DNA of 64,000 nucleotides, taken from assembly GCA_038735125.1 (NCBI GenBank), contig JAVYNU010000002.1, positions 160,816 to 224,815 of the forward strand, given 5' to 3'. How positions within the stretch are numbered: position 1 is the stretch's first letter; each line of letters opens with the position of its first letter. The notes under the pieces were generated by a model. That model searched no databases. It worked only from the letters and a program-made list of their open reading frames with translations, and was not told where the DNA came from. Shown here piece after piece: positions 16,899-28,093 of this stretch. The stretch is from Ignisphaera sp. GTDB taxonomy: Archaea; Thermoproteota; Thermoprotei_A; Sulfolobales; Ignisphaeraceae. The position numbers and the translations under genes were made by a program.

Positions 16899-17636
16899 AT
16901 GAATGTGTATTTTATGAGTTTCGCTAGATATGCTGCAATTGTCAAGAATTTGAGGGGTGTTGTTCTAGCCGATATTGATGAGGATGGTGTTTGGAGTAGT
17001 GTTATGTGGCTTGTTAACCGGTTTAGGTATCGCGATCTTGGGATTGTACCAAGTGTTGTTAAGAGGTATAGGAGTTTGTTGGAGAGGTACTTGAATGGGA
17101 ATCCATTTAGAGAGCTTGTTTCTCCGACAGACTCTATCCAGATTTTTATAGAGAGGTTGGGGAGGGCATCTGGTCTTCCGCTAGAGGTTGTAGAGCTTTT
17201 GGCTCTATCATCAGCATATATATCGCCTGCTATTGTCATAGGCAATAAATATTCTGGGTATTTGAAAGAGATTTCGACAGATGTTGTCAATGTGTGCAAA
17301 GATATGGATACAAATTCTTGGAAGCTTCATCTGAGAATAGCTGACTATACTATTCTAGACCTCTATGAGGCTAGTGTTGGAGAGGTCTTAAACGCCATTG
17401 AGAAGGGGGTGTCGAGACAGCTTCTAGAGAAGATTTCGGATGGTAGAAGAGGTGTTATAGAGGCTGATAAGAAGAGGTATTGGAGGATAGCATGCGATAG
17501 TGGAAAGCCATTTCTATACTACATAGACATGGTAAACATTGTGCTTAGATACGATGTGTACAAAGATCTTGTTGCAGACCATGCTGCATGCCTATCGATA
17601 GTACCTGTAGTTATGATCCCGCCAAACATGAAATAG
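16899..17636 (+). CDS. Uncharacterised protein, possible degenerate DHH/RecJ-like
   Basis: About 245 residues. The N-terminus G-V-V-L-A-D-I-D-E-D-G-V-W-S-S-V resembles the D-x-D-x-D-G start of DHH/RecJ-type phosphoesterases, and crenarchaea carry degenerate RecJ-like partners of GINS/Cdc45, but I see no DHH motif and the match is weak. The remainder is helical with no signal or membrane segment. ATG 16899 lies about 25 bases after a TATA-like AAGATATAAG; ATG 16914 is possible. Its last 49 bases overlap the archaemetzincin gene in another frame. Confidence 0.65.
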   Translation: MNVYFMSFARYAAIVKNLRGVVLADIDEDGVWSSVMWLVNRFRYRDLGIVPSVVKRYRSLLERYLNGNPFRELVSPTDSIQIFIERLGRASGLPLEVVELLALSSAYISPAIVIGNKYSGYLKEISTDVVNVCKDMDTNSWKLHLRIADYTILDLYEASVGEVLNAIEKGVSRQLLEKISDGRRGVIEADKKRYWRIACDSGKPFLYYIDMVNIVLRYDVYKDLVADHAACLSIVPVVMIPPNMK

Positions 17637-18187
17637 CTGTAGGGCTGTATGAAATGGGTGTAGAGGTTTTCTACACAACCGAAGACATAGATGTTAGGAA
17701 ATGCGTTGAAGCTGCAATTGTAGAGATACTCAATCTAAAGATAGTTGATGAACGCGATATAGCCCTGCCAGACTGGCTATTCGATCAACGCAGAAAACAG
17801 TATAGAGCTGAGGAGGTTCTAGACTACATAGCTACACTAAGAAAATATGAGAAAACATATGTGTTTGGAGTCATAGATGCCGATGGCTATGTAAAAGGGC
17901 TCAACTTTGTCTTTGGAGTGGCATATCCACATATGGGAGCTGTGGTGTTTCTACAGAGACTGAAGACACAATCAAAAGAATTGTTTTTGTTGAGAACAAG
18001 AAAAGAGGTTCTACATGAGCTAGGCCACGTACTTGGATTAGAACATTGCAAACAATTTGGGTGTGTAATGAACTTCAGCAACTCGGTCTTCGAGGTAGAT
18101 ATGAAGAGAGATGCTTTTTGCAAAAAATGTGCCTCAAAGCTTAGCGAATTCGGTGTAGTGGTAAATCCTAGACATGTTCTAATCTAA
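17588..18187 (+). CDS. amzA: Archaemetzincin (archaeal zinc metalloprotease)
   Basis: A 199-residue metzincin-clan protease. The zinc site H-E-L-G-H-V-L-G-L-E-H has ligands H143, H147 and H153 with catalytic E144, and C154, C159, C178 and C181 form the family's second zinc site; C-V-M-N-F-S-N-S carries the met-turn. D-Q-R-R-K-Q-Y-R-A-E at 66-75 is also typical. Physiological substrates of archaemetzincins are unknown. The start at 17588 overlaps the upstream gene by 49 bases, implying translational coupling; a later Met (residue 23) would trim conserved sequence. Confidence 0.93.
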   Translation: MPIDSTCSYDPAKHEIAVGLYEMGVEVFYTTEDIDVRKCVEAAIVEILNLKIVDERDIALPDWLFDQRRKQYRAEEVLDYIATLRKYEKTYVFGVIDADGYVKGLNFVFGVAYPHMGAVVFLQRLKTQSKELFLLRTRKEVLHELGHVLGLEHCKQFGCVMNFSNSVFEVDMKRDAFCKKCASKLSEFGVVVNPRHVLI

Positions 18188-18258
18188 ACATATTGCAATA
18201 GCTGTTTAGACGAGCTTGACTTTTCATGACTGTGAAACATAATCTGTATCTACAAAAA

Positions 18259-18273
18259 CATTTATATATAAGA
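18259..18273 (+). promoter_or_regulatory. TATA box of the ferredoxin/OFOR operon
   Basis: CATTTATATATAAGA is a strong archaeal TATA match about 45 bases before the ferredoxin ATG at 18313. This predicts a leader of roughly 20-25 bases that carries the GAGGTG ribosome site at 18299-18304. Confidence 0.55.
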
Positions 18274-18312
18274 TCCAATGATTTTATTTGGTGAACACGA
18301 GGTGTGGTATCC

Positions 18313-18558
18313 ATGGCTAGATATAGGGTTGTAGTTGATAGAGTTACATGTATTGCATGTGGTGCTGCTCCAGCTACATGCCCTGAGATATTTGAGCTTG
18401 GGTCTGACAATGGGAAGAACAGGGTTGTTGAAAAGTATAGTGTTAAAACAGATGATAGTGTTTCCATAGGGGAGATACCCGAGGAGCTGTACAGTTGCGC
18501 CAAGGCAGGAGCTGATGTGTGTCCCGTTAACGCTATAAAGATCGAGAGAATTGAGTAG
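18313..18558 (+). CDS. Single-cluster ferredoxin with a missing cysteine ligand
   Basis: An 81-residue ferredoxin, the electron acceptor expected for the oxidoreductase downstream. Cysteines are C13, C16, C23, C62 and C70. In single-cluster ferredoxins such as that of Pyrococcus the ligands are positions 1, 4 and 7 of CxxCxxCxxxCP plus a late C-P, while the fourth Cys pairs in a disulfide. Here position 7 is Ala (A19): C-I-A-C-G-A-A-P-A-T-C-P. C13, C16 and C70 remain as ligands and C23/C62 as the disulfide pair. Three ligands suggest a [3Fe-4S] cluster or an external fourth ligand. GAGGTG precedes ATG 18313. Confidence 0.88.
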   Translation: MARYRVVVDRVTCIACGAAPATCPEIFELGSDNGKNRVVEKYSVKTDDSVSIGEIPEELYSCAKAGADVCPVNAIKIERIE

Positions 18559-18568
18559 GGGCTAGCCA

Positions 18569-18880
18569 ATGTCTGATAAAGATGTTTGTTCTAGATGCAT
18601 ATTTTTTAAACCAAATATCTATTATCCTTATATAGGCTATTGCATCATCAAAAAAGAGACAAGGTTCTATGAAGAGCCTGCTGTTTGCGAGTCTTTCAGA
18701 CCTTCTTCTATTGATGAGCTTAAAAAAGCTCTAGAAGCGCAGGGGTGGCTATATTGTGTGAATTGCAGGAAGGTTATCCACGATGTTGAGGAGCTGGAGA
18801 AGCATGTTAGAGAACACCTTGTTTCTACTGGGATAGTTATAGATGAGGCTGTGGCCGAGGAGGCTCACTCTGTTGACTGA
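18569..18880 (+). CDS. Cys-rich small protein in the OFOR operon, unknown
   Basis: A 103-residue soluble protein with C-S-R-C near residues 7-10, C25, C40, and C-V-N-C near 62-65, followed by H-x(n)-H residues (V-I-H, K-H, E-H) suggesting a zinc finger-like site. The CxxC...C...C pattern of the N-terminal half could bind a Fe-S cluster or zinc. It sits ten bases after the ferredoxin stop and just ahead of OFOR alpha, so it is probably co-expressed and may serve assembly or electron transfer. Not recognised as a named family. Confidence 0.75.
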   Translation: MSDKDVCSRCIFFKPNIYYPYIGYCIIKKETRFYEEPAVCESFRPSSIDELKKALEAQGWLYCVNCRKVIHDVEELEKHVREHLVSTGIVIDEAVAEEAHSVD

Positions 18881-18903
18881 TAACAGTGCTAAGGGTTGAG
18901 CAA

Positions 18904-21751
<2,848 letters not shown>

Positions 21752-21895
21752 AATCTTGGCTATGAGAATATGCCTACCTTTTCAACACCCCAATCCCACT
21801 AAATACGCTAAAATTCCCTAGATATGCTGGCTTTAGATGAGCTAAAGAGCCTCTAACATTGACAGTATTCTTAAATAACTATAAAGGGTTGCAAC

Positions 21896-22663
21896 ATGTG
21901 TGTACACATATTGTTGCCAATAGCTTCAGCTCTATTTTTATTAGAGTCTATTGTAGTGTTAGCTCATAACTTTCCTTGGATTGTGAGGCTGTGGAGGCTT
22001 AGAGTACATCATTTGAGGCTTTTCAGAGACGATCTGCCCATTCTAATAGTATCTGATATCCATCTAGGCAATAGAGATAGTTTGGGCAAGGATGTTCTTA
22101 GAATTGCTTCGAAGCGTGGTTTTCATACACTTGTCATAGCTGGAGATTTGCTTGACAAGAGAACTCTATTCAGCGACAAGATCTTCGATCTTCTCGAAAA
22201 ATTTCTTGTGGGGAACATTAGAAATGTTCTCTATGTACCCTCATCGTCTAGCCACGATATCAAGCCCCTGCCCACTGGCCCAATATCGAGGCAACTCAAT
22301 GGCAAGAGAGTTGTGGTGGTTCCCGAGGTGCTGGCTTTATCTGTAGACGGATGTGTTGGAAGTTTGTATATAACGCATGGCGACTATTCGTCGAGGAATG
22401 GTATATTCGCTCACATAATTGATGCAATAACTTTGAAAGTTTTTTCTAAGCCTTTCACAGGAACCATTCTCAGAAAGATTCTTGAGACCGGCGACGTCGA
22501 CTGGGTTATTCATGGCCATAGCCACTTAGCAGTACATTCACAAAAACTTAGGATTGTCGATACCGGGTGCTGGGTAAAGAGACCACATGAATCTGTGCAG
22601 AGAGCGTTTGCTGTTGCTACATGTAGAAATGGTGTTGTGGAGGTTGATTTGATCAGGATATGA
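21896..22663 (+). CDS. Membrane-associated metallophosphoesterase with altered metal motif
   Basis: A 255-residue calcineurin-like phosphoesterase. An N-terminal hydrophobic segment (residues about 5-25) may tether it. Motifs: S-D-I-H-L-G (53-58), G-D-L-L-D (83-87), T-H-G-D (about 163), G-H-S-H (about 207). The third motif, normally G-N-H-D/E, is S-S-S-S-H-D (116-121), so the metal-bridging Asn is replaced by Ser. It may hydrolyse a phosphomonoester, diester or lipid pyrophosphate, or have weaker metal binding. A CTTAAATAA box about 27 bases upstream suggests a near-leaderless transcript. Confidence 0.85.
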   Translation: MCVHILLPIASALFLLESIVVLAHNFPWIVRLWRLRVHHLRLFRDDLPILIVSDIHLGNRDSLGKDVLRIASKRGFHTLVIAGDLLDKRTLFSDKIFDLLEKFLVGNIRNVLYVPSSSSHDIKPLPTGPISRQLNGKRVVVVPEVLALSVDGCVGSLYITHGDYSSRNGIFAHIIDAITLKVFSKPFTGTILRKILETGDVDWVIHGHSHLAVHSQKLRIVDTGCWVKRPHESVQRAFAVATCRNGVVEVDLIRI

Positions 22664-22714
22664 AACTTGAGATGTGTCTGTGGATACCTAGGAATAATTG
22701 GGTTGGAAAAAAGA

Positions 22715-24319
22715 TTATTTGGAGAGTATCGCCTCGAACACATCTTTGTCTACTTCATCTACTGTTGGTATCCCCAACACCCTAGCAGCCCTTTCTGTTA
22801 GTGCTGCTACATCCGATCTGTCTAACAGCCACAGCTTATACTTTCTCTGCCCAGCCATCAAAATCTTTATTCCTACTGCAATTTTTGTGAAGTATGTGTA
22901 TAGACCTATTGCACCCGATTTCAGCAGCTTCTCATAGTTTGATGCTCCATATCTTGCCACAATCTCTGGGGCTGCCACGAAGAACTGCTCTGGCTTTGTG
23001 CCATACCTTTTAGCGAAGTCTGGTGGTAACGCACCTTTTTGGGCAAGCTCTAGGAAGTACTTTGACTTCATGACAGCTGTTATTGGTGCTCGGGCCACTG
23101 CAACTGCTTTAACGTATGGCCCTTCCCCAAAGTTGCTGAGGGCAATGGCCTTGACTATTTGGTGCTCGTTCGAGAAGCCGCCAGCCATTGCAATGTCTGG
23201 TATGTGCATACCCCTCTTCTTCATTATGTTGCATGCTTTTAGAACCCAGGCCTCCATGTATAGTGTTGGAACGCCGCTTTCATTCATCATTGGTATTGGT
23301 GACATTCCTGTTCCTCCGCCAGCACCATCAAATGTCACACCATCTGCTTTAGCCTCTGAGGCTAGCTTTAAAACAAATGCTATTTCTGCTGGTCTATATG
23401 TGCCAGTCTTTATCCATATCCTCTTAACACCCATTGATCTGAGCTTGTCTATCCTCTCTAGGAAGTGCTGCGGGTCTGGCTTAGCTATTCTGCTATGCCT
23501 TTCAAACGTCTTTATAGCACCAAGCTTGTATGCCTCTTGAACGTTTTTGTCTTCTGGGTCTGGAATAACGATGTAGCCTCTTCTCTTAAGCTCTATAGCC
23601 CTATTAATATCGCTTACCCTTACCTCACCACCTATAGATTTTGCTCCCTGGCCAAACTTCTTCTCAATTGTGTTCACCTCTAGCTTAGATGCAGCATATA
23701 TGTCAACCCCCATCATCTCGTCTTCAACATTTGTCTGAACGGCTATGTCTCCATGTCTACCATCCCAAAACTCTCTATATGTCCTAACCCTGTACTCCAT
23801 ATCCTTAGAGCTGACAACCTGGCCATTTGAAAACACAGCCTCTTTGTCCATGCCACACACATTTTCTCCAACAACCATTGCTGTACCAGATATCGCAGCT
23901 CCATATGCAAGTCCATCCCAATTCCTCTTGGCCACATCAGTAGAGCCAAGCGCAGCTATAAACACTGGTATTCTTAAATCGACACCACCATACCTTGTGG
24001 AGACATCGACATTTTCAAATATCATCTTATCTGGTATGGGCTCAACACCAAACACTTGGGATAGTCTCGGCATCAACTGTACATCTGACCAGTCTAGGCC
24101 AAAGTCCTTGTTGGCTGCTGCTGTACTCGCACCGAACTCTTCTGGCTCTGGATACAGCACCTCCCTGCCTCTGAAAGCGGCTTTGCCAATATCACATAGT
24201 ATAGGGCAGCTGTATATACATAGTGAGCAAATTCCGCTTAGAGGCGTTATATCGGGGCTTCTAGTTCTTGTGCCAGCCAGTAGACTGCTATTCTCTGTTG
24301 GAAGCTTTTTCTCAGGCAT
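22715..24319 (-). CDS. FMN-binding glutamate synthase-like protein
   Basis: A 534-residue protein of the archaeal-type glutamate synthase (GltB central/FMN domain) family. A Cys cluster near the N-terminus (C-S-L-C-I-Y-S-C-P-I-L-C) looks like an Fe-S site. The TIM barrel carries K-T-G-T-Y-R-P-A, F-D-G-A-G-G-G-T-G-M-S-P and A-G-G-F-S-N-E-H, which bind FMN and 2-iminoglutarate in GltS. No glutaminase domain is encoded, so it would need ammonia or a partner. ATG 24319 is preferred over an upstream start. A TATA-like run lies around 24360-24390. Confidence 0.85.
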   Translation of the reverse strand: MPEKKLPTENSSLLAGTRTRSPDITPLSGICSLCIYSCPILCDIGKAAFRGREVLYPEPEEFGASTAAANKDFGLDWSDVQLMPRLSQVFGVEPIPDKMIFENVDVSTRYGGVDLRIPVFIAALGSTDVAKRNWDGLAYGAAISGTAMVVGENVCGMDKEAVFSNGQVVSSKDMEYRVRTYREFWDGRHGDIAVQTNVEDEMMGVDIYAASKLEVNTIEKKFGQGAKSIGGEVRVSDINRAIELKRRGYIVIPDPEDKNVQEAYKLGAIKTFERHSRIAKPDPQHFLERIDKLRSMGVKRIWIKTGTYRPAEIAFVLKLASEAKADGVTFDGAGGGTGMSPIPMMNESGVPTLYMEAWVLKACNIMKKRGMHIPDIAMAGGFSNEHQIVKAIALSNFGEGPYVKAVAVARAPITAVMKSKYFLELAQKGALPPDFAKRYGTKPEQFFVAAPEIVARYGASNYEKLLKSGAIGLYTYFTKIAVGIKILMAGQRKYKLWLLDRSDVAALTERAARVLGIPTVDEVDKDVFEAILSK

Positions 24320-24517
24320 GTCTATCCGCCGATTTTGAACCAAATCTTGATCTACAATTATAAAAACTTTGCTATTGATTAGATTTTTATTTCTATTAAA
24401 ATATGCTTATATGTGTTTATACCATATTAAACACTGGTTTTAACCTCCGCAAAATACTACCTAAATTTGATAACACTAAAATATTGGTAGCCAAGACATA
24501 TACAAGAATGTGAAACC

Positions 24518-26413
24518 ATGGGAACAAAACTCGCCTTGTACATTGCCCTCCCCTCTGTAGATGCGCTACTACGTGATTCGAGAAAGTTTGACGCTTTGGT
24601 TTCACTATTGAAGCGCTTGGGTTTTGAGAAGGTCTATCTTGAGAACTATAGAGACGGTAAGCTGCTGAGCGAGGGTGAGATGGCCAGAGTTAGAGACATG
24701 TTTGAGAAGGAGTTTAGGGTTGCTGGTGGTGTTGCTATAGGTACTTGGGGGCCTGGCATGGGTAGAAACGCCGATTTTTGGAGTGTCTGTGCTTGTATAG
24801 ATGATGAGAGGAATGTTGGCTTATTTGAAAAGGCTGTTGCTCAGCAGGCTAAGGTGTTTGACGAGGTTCTAATCGATGATTTCTGGGCCAACTGGTGCTA
24901 TTCCAACGAAGGGGTTGAATATCTCAACAAATCATTTGGTGTTTCACTAACACTATCTAGTTTGAGAAGGCTTTTGATGGTTGATGACGAGGTTAGGAGG
25001 CTGTGGTCAGAATACTCAAAAACTCTTCTAGCCAATGTATCGAGGAGAATATACAATAGTGCCAAGGCTGTTAACAACAATGTTAGAGTTGTTTTGAAGG
25101 TTGCTGAGTGGCGCGAGCATTTTCTGCATAGAGGTCTTGACCTGCCACTCATGGCAAAGATATTCGATGGTATATATGTTGGTACAGAGTCTAGAGAGGG
25201 AACAAAGAGATTTGGATCTCTTTTTATAATAGACTATGTAAGAGCATTTGTGGGAGAGAAGCTCAGAGGCGCGTGGTTCGATTCGTACAATGGGCTTGGA
25301 ATACCTACTACAATGGCTCCAGAAACATTTGAGGAGCAGCTGTGGTATAGCTTTCTAGGCAAAGTCGATGAGATAACATTTTTCCAGGGAACAGAATACA
25401 TAGATTTTGTCGTTGACGAGTATAAGCATGATATGAAGAGTCTCTTCATATTAGATGAGAGCAGAAGAGAGCATATAGCACATGTTGAGAGGAGCTTACC
25501 TCTTCTAAGATCTGTTGAAAACCTGTTGACTGAGGAGAAGATCGGTGTTGTCTCCCCAGCTATCCAACCGACTTGGAGCGATCCATACGATGGATACATA
25601 GAAGATGTTCTCGGGTCTATGGGAATACCATTAACAGCCAAGCCCATTGACAAGCTGAGGCAAGGAGATGTTGTTTTGGTGAAAAGACATGTTCTTAGAT
25701 ATGTGGATATATTCGATCTGCTGAGGAAGGGGGTTAACATCGTCTTAACAGCCGCGGCAACAGAGAGCATTGCCAGAGGTGCTCTAGGTTATGATGCTAT
25801 TAGTGTTGTGGGTGCTGATATGGATGAGCCGATTCTTCATAGCGTTGTCGAAGCTGTGGCCTTCACCGATGGGAAAACCTATGCTGATAGAAGTCATAGA
25901 AGACCTTATGTATATGCCTTTGGCCCTGTCTTAAAAATGGATAGAAGTGCTAGCATCAGGGTGCTTCTATATGGTGTTGATGAGAGGGGCTGGAAATACC
26001 CAGCGATTTACGTGGTTGACCATGGAAATGCGAAAGTGGTTGTCGCTACCATAACCAGAAACTCTCTGGCATACCTACACCAGTTCCCAGAGATAGCTAG
26101 GCAGGCACTAAGAGACGCTCTATACAGTTTCATTGGCGTTAAGATAGAGTCTAGAGCTCGTGACCCCAATTCCAATGAGACTTCGGATATAGCTGTAGTT
26201 GTGTACAGGTCTAGGAGCATCGCCTTAGTGAACAACAATCTGTATAACAACTACCTTGGTCTTGTAGTCAACAAGAAGATGCTTGGCATATCCAATTTTG
26301 CTGGCTTTGAACTGGGTGCGGCGAAGGCGGTTGATGCTGAGGATGTTGGTGAGGAAATTAGGATTGGTATAAAGATTGCTAGACACTCTTTTGATCTAAT
26401 AAAATTTGAATAG
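24518..26413 (+). CDS. Large glycoside-hydrolase-like protein, unknown specificity
   Basis: A 631-residue cytoplasmic protein (no signal). The first half looks like a TIM barrel: V-L-I-D-D-F-W-A-N-W-C near residue 125 and Y-V-G-T-E-S-R near 230 place acidic residues at strand ends, and the second half has a flavodoxin/Rossmann-like segment (K-I-G-V-V-S-P-A-I-Q-P near 350) reminiscent of the trimerisation domain of GH42-like or 'hypothetical glycosyl hydrolase' families. I cannot place it in a named family. It may act on intracellular oligosaccharides. The start is an ATG after a TATA-like A+T run near 24475. Confidence 0.6.
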   Translation: MGTKLALYIALPSVDALLRDSRKFDALVSLLKRLGFEKVYLENYRDGKLLSEGEMARVRDMFEKEFRVAGGVAIGTWGPGMGRNADFWSVCACIDDERNVGLFEKAVAQQAKVFDEVLIDDFWANWCYSNEGVEYLNKSFGVSLTLSSLRRLLMVDDEVRRLWSEYSKTLLANVSRRIYNSAKAVNNNVRVVLKVAEWREHFLHRGLDLPLMAKIFDGIYVGTESREGTKRFGSLFIIDYVRAFVGEKLRGAWFDSYNGLGIPTTMAPETFEEQLWYSFLGKVDEITFFQGTEYIDFVVDEYKHDMKSLFILDESRREHIAHVERSLPLLRSVENLLTEEKIGVVSPAIQPTWSDPYDGYIEDVLGSMGIPLTAKPIDKLRQGDVVLVKRHVLRYVDIFDLLRKGVNIVLTAAATESIARGALGYDAISVVGADMDEPILHSVVEAVAFTDGKTYADRSHRRPYVYAFGPVLKMDRSASIRVLLYGVDERGWKYPAIYVVDHGNAKVVVATITRNSLAYLHQFPEIARQALRDALYSFIGVKIESRARDPNSNETSDIAVVVYRSRSIALVNNNLYNNYLGLVVNKKMLGISNFAGFELGAAKAVDAEDVGEEIRIGIKIARHSFDLIKFE

Positions 26414-26604
26414 TAAAGATTTTTCCATTTCTGTTATGCCAGCGTCCCTCCAGAATTTTCCAACCACTGTTTCTAGCCCTTGAGGCTTCTCTCGCTTAGC
26501 CACAGCTCTATATACATTTTTGCAGGTGTTATATAGTCAGAAGCTGTTTCCCTGCCATTCAAAACCTTTATAACAAGCTTGTAGAACTCTTTCACACAAC
26601 ACAT
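26395..26604 (-). pseudogene. Frameshifted small protein, unrecognised
   Basis: Leftward from ATG 26604 a frame reads V-K-E-F-Y-K-L-V-I-K-V-L-N-G-R-E-T-A and stops at 26473, while the neighbouring frame from about 26495 continues with protein-like sequence (E-K-P-Q-G-L-E-T-V-V-G-K-F-W-R-D-A-G-I-T) to a stop near 26395. Joined, they would make about 69 residues. A TATA-like run (26630-26640) is placed for both this and the divergent TldD gene. It is either a one-base-frameshifted small gene or two chance frames; no family recognised. Confidence 0.4.
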
Positions 26605-26681
26605 CAAATTTGGACTGAGAGGTGGCTAAGCTTTATATTTATGTACAGTGTTTTACATGTAATAGAGGAGGCTGTGAATCT

Positions 26682-28091
26682 ATGTCTGCGGATATATCGA
26701 TTGATTTTGGGAAAGAGGTTTTGGATAGGGTGCTAAAGAGAGGTGTTGAGGAGGGTTTGGTTAGGCTTCAGGAGAGGAGCTATGAACTGATAGTGTTTGA
26801 TAATGGTGTTCTTAGAAGCTATGGCATATCCAAGGTTGTTGGCATTGGCATACAAGTCTTTGTGAATGGTTTTACAGGCTATAGCTACACATCCTCACTG
26901 TCTTTGGACAGCATTGAAAACGCTGTTGATAGGGCCATCAAAAACGCTAAGGCGTTGGCAAATGTTGCGAAGCCGCGGAGGTTTGCCGAGGTCTCTGGTG
27001 TGAAGGGCTTCTATAGAACGGGTTATGCTGAAGACCCATTTGCTGTTGATCCTTCCGACAAGATTTCGCTTGTTAGAGACCTTAACGTTGGGAGCATGAG
27101 GTTCTCCAACATCGTTTCTGCTGTCACTAGATTTGCTTGTGAAAGGGATAGGAGGGTTGTTGTTTCTAGCAGAGGTGTAGAGGTTTTTAACGAGGTTACA
27201 GCAGTTGGCTTAAGCCACATGGCTGTTGCCAGATCTGGCGAAGTTATGGAGAGAGTCTACGACCAGAAAACATTTGTTGGCGGTTACGAGCATGTTAAAA
27301 GATTTGATTGGCATGGCTTCGTGGATGAGGTGAACGATCTTGCTGTGAAGGCTTCTCAGGCCAGGGCCCCAAAGGCTGGTGTTTATAGAGCTGTTATCGA
27401 CAATGAGTTGATAGGACTTATGCTCCACGAGGCCTTTGGACATGCATCTGAGGGTGACCTTGTTCTCTATAACGCATCTGTTTTGAGGGGTAGAATAGGT
27501 GAGAAGGTTGCTAGCGAGCTTGTGACCATAGTTGACGATGGTCGTGTTGATGGTGGCTACCCCGTATACTACGATGATGAAGGTGTTGAGAAGAGGCAGA
27601 CAGTTGTTGTTGAAAGAGGTGTTTTGAGAAGGCACTTGAGTAGCAGGTATGTTGCTGGGGAGCTGGGAATCGAGCTGACTGGAAATGCACGTGCACAGGA
27701 CATAACATTCAATGCTATTGTGAGGCAGACAAACTTTTATATGCTTCCAGGTGATGCAAAGGTTGAGGAGCTTTTCGAAGGGGTTTCCGAGGGGATATAT
27801 CTGAGGGGCAGAGGGGCTATGGGGGGACAGGTAGACCCTTCGATGGGGACATTCACATTTAGTGTAGGGCCCTCATACACAATCAAAAATGGTGAGGTTG
27901 ACAAGCTTGTCAGAGGTGTTACGGTATCTGGCAACATACTAGATGTTCTGAAGAGCGTTGAGATTGTTGCAAACGATCTGAAGGTTTCTACAAGCGTTTT
28001 TGGTGGTTGTGGAAAATCATCCCAGCTTGCAAGAGTTGGTGATGGAGGGCCACATGTAAGAGTGGCCAAGATTGTTGTGGGTGGTGAGTAG
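26682..28091 (+). CDS. tldD: TldD metalloprotease subunit
   Basis: A 469-residue subunit of the TldD/TldE (PmbA) protease, which digests unfolded or modified peptides in a heterodimer. The zinc motif is H-E-A-F-G-H at 249-254 (HExxxH) in L-M-L-H-E-A-F-G-H-A-S-E-G-D, with the third-ligand region C-G-K-S-S-Q near the C-terminus. ATG 26682 is chosen: GAGGAGG precedes it and the TATA run at 26630-26640 fits; the open frame to 26622 would overlap the promoter. tldE follows two bases after the stop. Confidence 0.93.
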   Translation: MSADISIDFGKEVLDRVLKRGVEEGLVRLQERSYELIVFDNGVLRSYGISKVVGIGIQVFVNGFTGYSYTSSLSLDSIENAVDRAIKNAKALANVAKPRRFAEVSGVKGFYRTGYAEDPFAVDPSDKISLVRDLNVGSMRFSNIVSAVTRFACERDRRVVVSSRGVEVFNEVTAVGLSHMAVARSGEVMERVYDQKTFVGGYEHVKRFDWHGFVDEVNDLAVKASQARAPKAGVYRAVIDNELIGLMLHEAFGHASEGDLVLYNASVLRGRIGEKVASELVTIVDDGRVDGGYPVYYDDEGVEKRQTVVVERGVLRRHLSSRYVAGELGIELTGNARAQDITFNAIVRQTNFYMLPGDAKVEELFEGVSEGIYLRGRGAMGGQVDPSMGTFTFSVGPSYTIKNGEVDKLVRGVTVSGNILDVLKSVEIVANDLKVSTSVFGGCGKSSQLARVGDGGPHVRVAKIVVGGE

Positions 28092-28093
28092 AC

